Shown here in pieces: positions 61,230-64,000 of a stretch of 64,000 nucleotides of DNA; within the stretch, counting starts at the first letter, position 1, and every line of letters starts with the position of its first letter. The notes under the pieces were generated by a model, which was not told the DNA's origin, ran no database searches, and was given only the letters and a program-made list of their open reading frames with translations. The position numbers and the translations under genes were made by a program. The DNA lies in NCBI RefSeq assembly GCF_035916875.1, contig NZ_JAXUHN010000090.1, positions 89,423-153,422 on the forward strand, given 5' to 3'. This DNA comes from Methylomicrobium sp035916875. GTDB lineage: Bacteria > Pseudomonadota > Gammaproteobacteria > Methylococcales > Methylomonadaceae.

Positions 61230-62990
61230 ATGAAAAAAAAACTAGAGGTATTGCTACGTCTGGCCGTCGTAAAACTGCAAAGCGATGGCGTACTGCCCCA
61301 GGATGTCGATCCGGCCATTAACATTGAACACAGCAAGGATTCCCTGCATGGCGATTTTGCATCGAATCTGGCACTGGTGCTGGCCAAACCGGCCAAATCA
61401 AATCCCCGTCAATTAGCCGAGGAAATAGTTGCGGCGCTGCCGCAGGACGACGCGGTCACTAAAGTTGAAATCGCGGGGCCTGGTTTCATCAATTTCTTCA
61501 TCGATCCGATGGGCCAGTACGAAATTATCCGCACGATCCATGATAAGGGCTTTGAATTTGGTATAAGCAAAATTGGTGCCGGAAAACGGGTTCAAGTCGA
61601 ATTCGTATCGGCGAATCCGACTGGTCCTCTGCATGTCGGCCATGGTCGTGGCGCGGCGTACGGTTCTGTCGTCGCCGACTTGCTTGCCGCGGTGGGTTTC
61701 GACGTTCACCGTGAATATTATGTGAACGATGCCGGCCGTCAGATGGACATTCTCGCGACGAGTATTTGGCTCAGATACCTCGAGGACTGCGGCGAAGTCA
61801 TACATTTCCCGAGCAACGGCTATCGCGGCGAATATGTGCGCGACATTTCCTGGGCGATTCATAAAGCGTCTGGCGAAGACTTCCGCTTTCCGGTCGAGAC
61901 AGTGTTCGAAAACATCCCGTCCGACGAAGCGCAAGGCGGCGACAAGGAAATCCATATCGATGCGTTGATCGCCAGGTGCAAGGAATTGCTCGGCAGCACG
62001 CATTACGAGCATTTTTTTCAGGCTGGCCTGAACAACATTCTGGACGACATCCGCGACGACTTGCAGGAGTTCGGTGTCGACTATCAGGAGTGGTTTTCGG
62101 AGCGTAGCCTGTTGGCAGACGATTCGGTCTCCAAGGCACTCGATCGGCTGCGCGCCGGTGGACATCTTTACGAACAGGACGGTGCAATCTGGTTTGCCTC
62201 GAGCCGATTGGGCGATGAAAAAGACCGCGTGGTGCTCCGCGAAAACGGCCAATATACCTATTTTGCGTCCGATATTGCCTATCACATGAACAAGTTGGAT
62301 CGAGGCTTTGAGCAGATCATTAATATATGGGGAGCCGACCATCACGGTTACATTCCGCGGGTGAAGGCCGCGATGACCGCTCTCGGAGCCGATGCCTCCA
62401 AACTGAAAGTCTTGCTGGTGCAGTTCGCAACGCTGTACCGTGGCGAAGAAAAGGTGCAGATGTCGACCCGTTCCGGCGAGTTTGTTACGTTGAGGCAACT
62501 GCGCAACGAAGTCGGCAAGGATGCGGCTCGCTTCTTCTATGTGTTGCGCCGCTCCGAGCAGCACATGGATTTCGATTTGAAGCTGGCAACTTCCAAAACC
62601 AACGACAATCCGGTGTTTTATGTGCAATACGCTCATGCGCGGGTATGCAGCGTGTTCCGTCAGCTCGACGAGAAAGGGCTGGACAGGAATTTGCCCCTCG
62701 GCATGGAAAGCCTTGGCTTACTGAATGAAGAACACGAACTGAATCTGGTCGCAAAGCTGGCGCGCTATCCCGAGATCCTGGAACGCGCCGCGCTGCAACA
62801 CGAACCGCATCAATTGATCCTGTATCTGCGCGAATTGGCGAACGATTTCCATGCCTACTACAACGCGCATAAGGTTTTGGTCGAGGACGCGCCACTGCGC
62901 AACGCCCGTTTGAATCTGATCGCCGCAGTCAGACAGGTGCTAGCTAACGGCTTGGGATTGTTGAGCATCACTACCCCTGAGACGATGTAA
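61230..62990 (+). CDS. argS: arginyl-tRNA synthetase
   Basis: The protein has 586 residues from ATG 61230; a longer frame from 61188 exists. Class I motifs: HVGHGRGAAYG (HIGH) near residue 136, and MSTRSGEF (KMSKS-like) near 410. The C-terminal ALP-type anticodon-binding domain (YVQYAHARVCSVFRQ) is intact. It charges tRNA-Arg. It was probably next to priA before the prophage region was inserted. Confidence 0.97.
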   Translation: MKKKLEVLLRLAVVKLQSDGVLPQDVDPAINIEHSKDSLHGDFASNLALVLAKPAKSNPRQLAEEIVAALPQDDAVTKVEIAGPGFINFFIDPMGQYEIIRTIHDKGFEFGISKIGAGKRVQVEFVSANPTGPLHVGHGRGAAYGSVVADLLAAVGFDVHREYYVNDAGRQMDILATSIWLRYLEDCGEVIHFPSNGYRGEYVRDISWAIHKASGEDFRFPVETVFENIPSDEAQGGDKEIHIDALIARCKELLGSTHYEHFFQAGLNNILDDIRDDLQEFGVDYQEWFSERSLLADDSVSKALDRLRAGGHLYEQDGAIWFASSRLGDEKDRVVLRENGQYTYFASDIAYHMNKLDRGFEQIINIWGADHHGYIPRVKAAMTALGADASKLKVLLVQFATLYRGEEKVQMSTRSGEFVTLRQLRNEVGKDAARFFYVLRRSEQHMDFDLKLATSKTNDNPVFYVQYAHARVCSVFRQLDEKGLDRNLPLGMESLGLLNEEHELNLVAKLARYPEILERAALQHEPHQLILYLRELANDFHAYYNAHKVLVEDAPLRNARLNLIAAVRQVLANGLGLLSITTPETM

Positions 62991-62991
62991 C

Positions 62992-63606
62992 ATGGCCAGA
63001 GACTACAAATACAGAGCACAGGACCCGCGCGGCGGCCGCAAGCCCAAGCAGAAAGACGGCATGTCGATATGGCGATGGATGCTGATCACTGCGTTGATCA
63101 TAGGTTTCGTGGTTTTCCTGTTCTATGTCAGCAGCAAGGGCGCCAAACAAACCACTCCCCAGCAGGCCGCCAATTCGCCGGTTTCAGAAAAACCGGCTGA
63201 CGGCTCGGCGGAAAAGCCGGCGGATAAAATCACACAAAAAGTCGAAGCGCCGCCCAAGCCCGAAGGTCCGCAATTTCATTTTTATCAGTATTTGCCTAAA
63301 AAAGAAACCGTCGTGCCCGATCATGAGATCAACACCCGCACGCGCGAGGAGCGGGTCGGCAAGGCCAAGGCGACTCACTATATTCTACAGGCGGGGGCTT
63401 CCAAAGAAGCTGTGGAAGCCGATAACCTGCGCGCCAAGCTGGCCTTGATGGGGATCGAATCCCGGATCGAAAAAACCAAGGTGGGCAGCGTAATCTGGCA
63501 CCGCGTCGTGTTAGGTCCCTATACGCGGATGAGCAGCGTCAGCGTGATCCGTTCTCGCTTGCGGCAGAACGGCATCGATGTGATCGTAACCGAATTGGGC
63601 CAATGA
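62992..63606 (+). CDS. SPOR-domain (FtsN-like) cell division protein
   Basis: The protein has 204 residues. A basic cytosolic start, one transmembrane helix (WRWMLITALIIGFVVFLFYV, ~28-47), a low-complexity Pro/Lys linker, and a C-terminal SPOR domain (~125-204) with YILQAGASKEAVEADNLRAKLALMG and VVLGPYTRMSSV. It binds denuded septal glycan. It directly follows argS. Confidence 0.9.
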   Translation: MARDYKYRAQDPRGGRKPKQKDGMSIWRWMLITALIIGFVVFLFYVSSKGAKQTTPQQAANSPVSEKPADGSAEKPADKITQKVEAPPKPEGPQFHFYQYLPKKETVVPDHEINTRTREERVGKAKATHYILQAGASKEAVEADNLRAKLALMGIESRIEKTKVGSVIWHRVVLGPYTRMSSVSVIRSRLRQNGIDVIVTELGQ

Positions 63607-63890
63607 CCGGTTATTTGGTTTGATTGTCGAACTTCGTTGTCCAATTCGTGTTAAACGACTTCATATTTTTCCGCGCATTCAAAAAATCCTATGTTGGATC
63701 TGATTTCCTGATTAGTAAGATTCTTCAGCTTGCCGAAGCCGTTGCGCAGGGCGCGGGCCGATGGTCACAGCAGCAGCGAAGAGATGCATGGTCAGCGTTT
63801 CGAGATGGAAACGTCGGTTAAATGGGCAAACAAATGCCGCCAACTAGCGAATCCATATTTGGAGAAGGCGAGCGTCACTGAAGCTAGTGT
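63607..63890. other. region without a clear gene
   Basis: No convincing gene is seen. A plus frame of 65 residues at 63624-63821 has a poor start. The second copy of the 44-bp repeat lies at 63824-63866. Confidence 0.5.
63824..63866 (+). repeat. dispersed 44-bp repeat, copy 2
   Basis: It closely matches 19101-19144. It ends about 25 bp before the stop codon of the IS630-type transposase fragment on the opposite strand. Confidence 0.7.
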
Positions 63891-64000
63891 CTAATTGCAT
63901 AAGATAGAGATTGTATTTTTGATCTGGCTGCCAACGACTTCGCGTTTCTTCCAAACGAAAGGTTGCGCTCCCGTGTTGTAGGCAGCAATGTATTTCTCCA
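63891..64000 (-). CDS. IS630-family transposase, C-terminal part only (cut by window)
   Basis: The minus-strand frame open to the window edge ends EKYIAAYNTGAQPFVWKKRE, then QIKNTI and a stop at 63891. The segment IxxYN...PFVW is typical of the C-terminus of IS630-type DDE transposases. Whether the element is whole cannot be seen. Confidence 0.7.
   Translation of the reverse strand, partial: EKYIAAYNTGAQPFVWKKREVVGSQIKNTISILCN

Noticed and set aside
61413..62636. 407-residue minus-strand frame
   Set aside because: Antisense to argS, whose motifs are intact; no family pattern in the minus frame.
63624..63821. 65-residue plus frame after the SPOR gene
   Set aside because: No good start or ribosome site and no recognisable family.
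1..64000. tRNA, rRNA and CRISPR arrays
   Set aside because: No tRNA-like cloverleaf, rRNA sequence or regular spacer array was noticed by eye. The only regular tandem array is the coding repeat at 21.5-22.6 kb.

Overview
The window is a gammaproteobacterial chromosome segment. Gene content and neighbourhood (priA, argS and a SPOR gene, ctaA, ygfZ, yajQ, dsbB, several c-di-GMP sensors) suggest a Methylococcales-type methanotroph, but that assignment is inference. Host genes fill roughly 1-19270 and 60992-64000. A complete-looking Mu-like (BcepMu-type) transposable prophage of 41,712 bp occupies 19274-60985.

Host left arm: a GGDEF/EAL protein cut by the window edge, a DUF2231 membrane protein with a His-rich tail, a sigma54-dependent activator, an RnfB-like ferredoxin, a ygfZ-ctaA pair, yajQ, and a decayed periplasmic substrate-binding-protein gene just upstream of a 1379-residue PAS/GAF/GGDEF/EAL sensor. 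These are followed by cca, a TauE/SafE permease, dsbB, a DnaA-box cluster and priA. After priA come a wrecked FecR-domain gene and an HD-domain protein. Host right arm: argS, a SPOR-domain (FtsN-like) protein, and the C-terminal end of an IS630-type transposase. In many gammaproteobacteria priA, argS and the SPOR gene are close neighbours, so the prophage and the decayed genes appear to have been inserted between priA and argS.

Prophage: its ends can be read directly. There is a 6-bp direct repeat TCATGG, TG...CA termini, and two GATAAAT-core sites 23 bp apart at each end in inverted orientation. The immunity region (XRE repressor and BcepMu gp16-like protein) is central, at 42.4-43.6 kb. Leftward on the minus strand run the early regulators, the TnpA/TnpB transposition genes, a long series of small often Cys-rich early genes, DUF3164, Mu gp16 (DUF1018), a Mor-like activator, an antirepressor, a lysis cassette, the terminase, the portal, a repeat-bearing fibre-like protein and a MuF head protein with a C-terminal HExxH domain. 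Rightward on the plus strand run the protease/scaffold, capsid, head-tail connectors, tail tube, frameshifted tail chaperone, tape measure and tip proteins of a long non-contractile (siphovirus-like) tail. No sheath gene is visible.

The main discoveries are these. (1) A MuF-metallopeptidase fusion is followed by an overlapping small acidic gene, which looks like a toxin/partner pair at the prophage edge. (2) Two copies of a 47-bp element lie upstream of the lysis operon and of the head operon. They are likely twin late promoters controlled by the Mor-like activator, which would explain how a split, bidirectional late region is coordinated. (3) The head module is split, with portal and MuF at the left end and gpG, protease and capsid on the right. 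(4) A canonical A-AAA-AAC frameshift site lies in the tail chaperone gene. (5) A DinD-like cargo gene is bracketed by host-type intergenic repeats.
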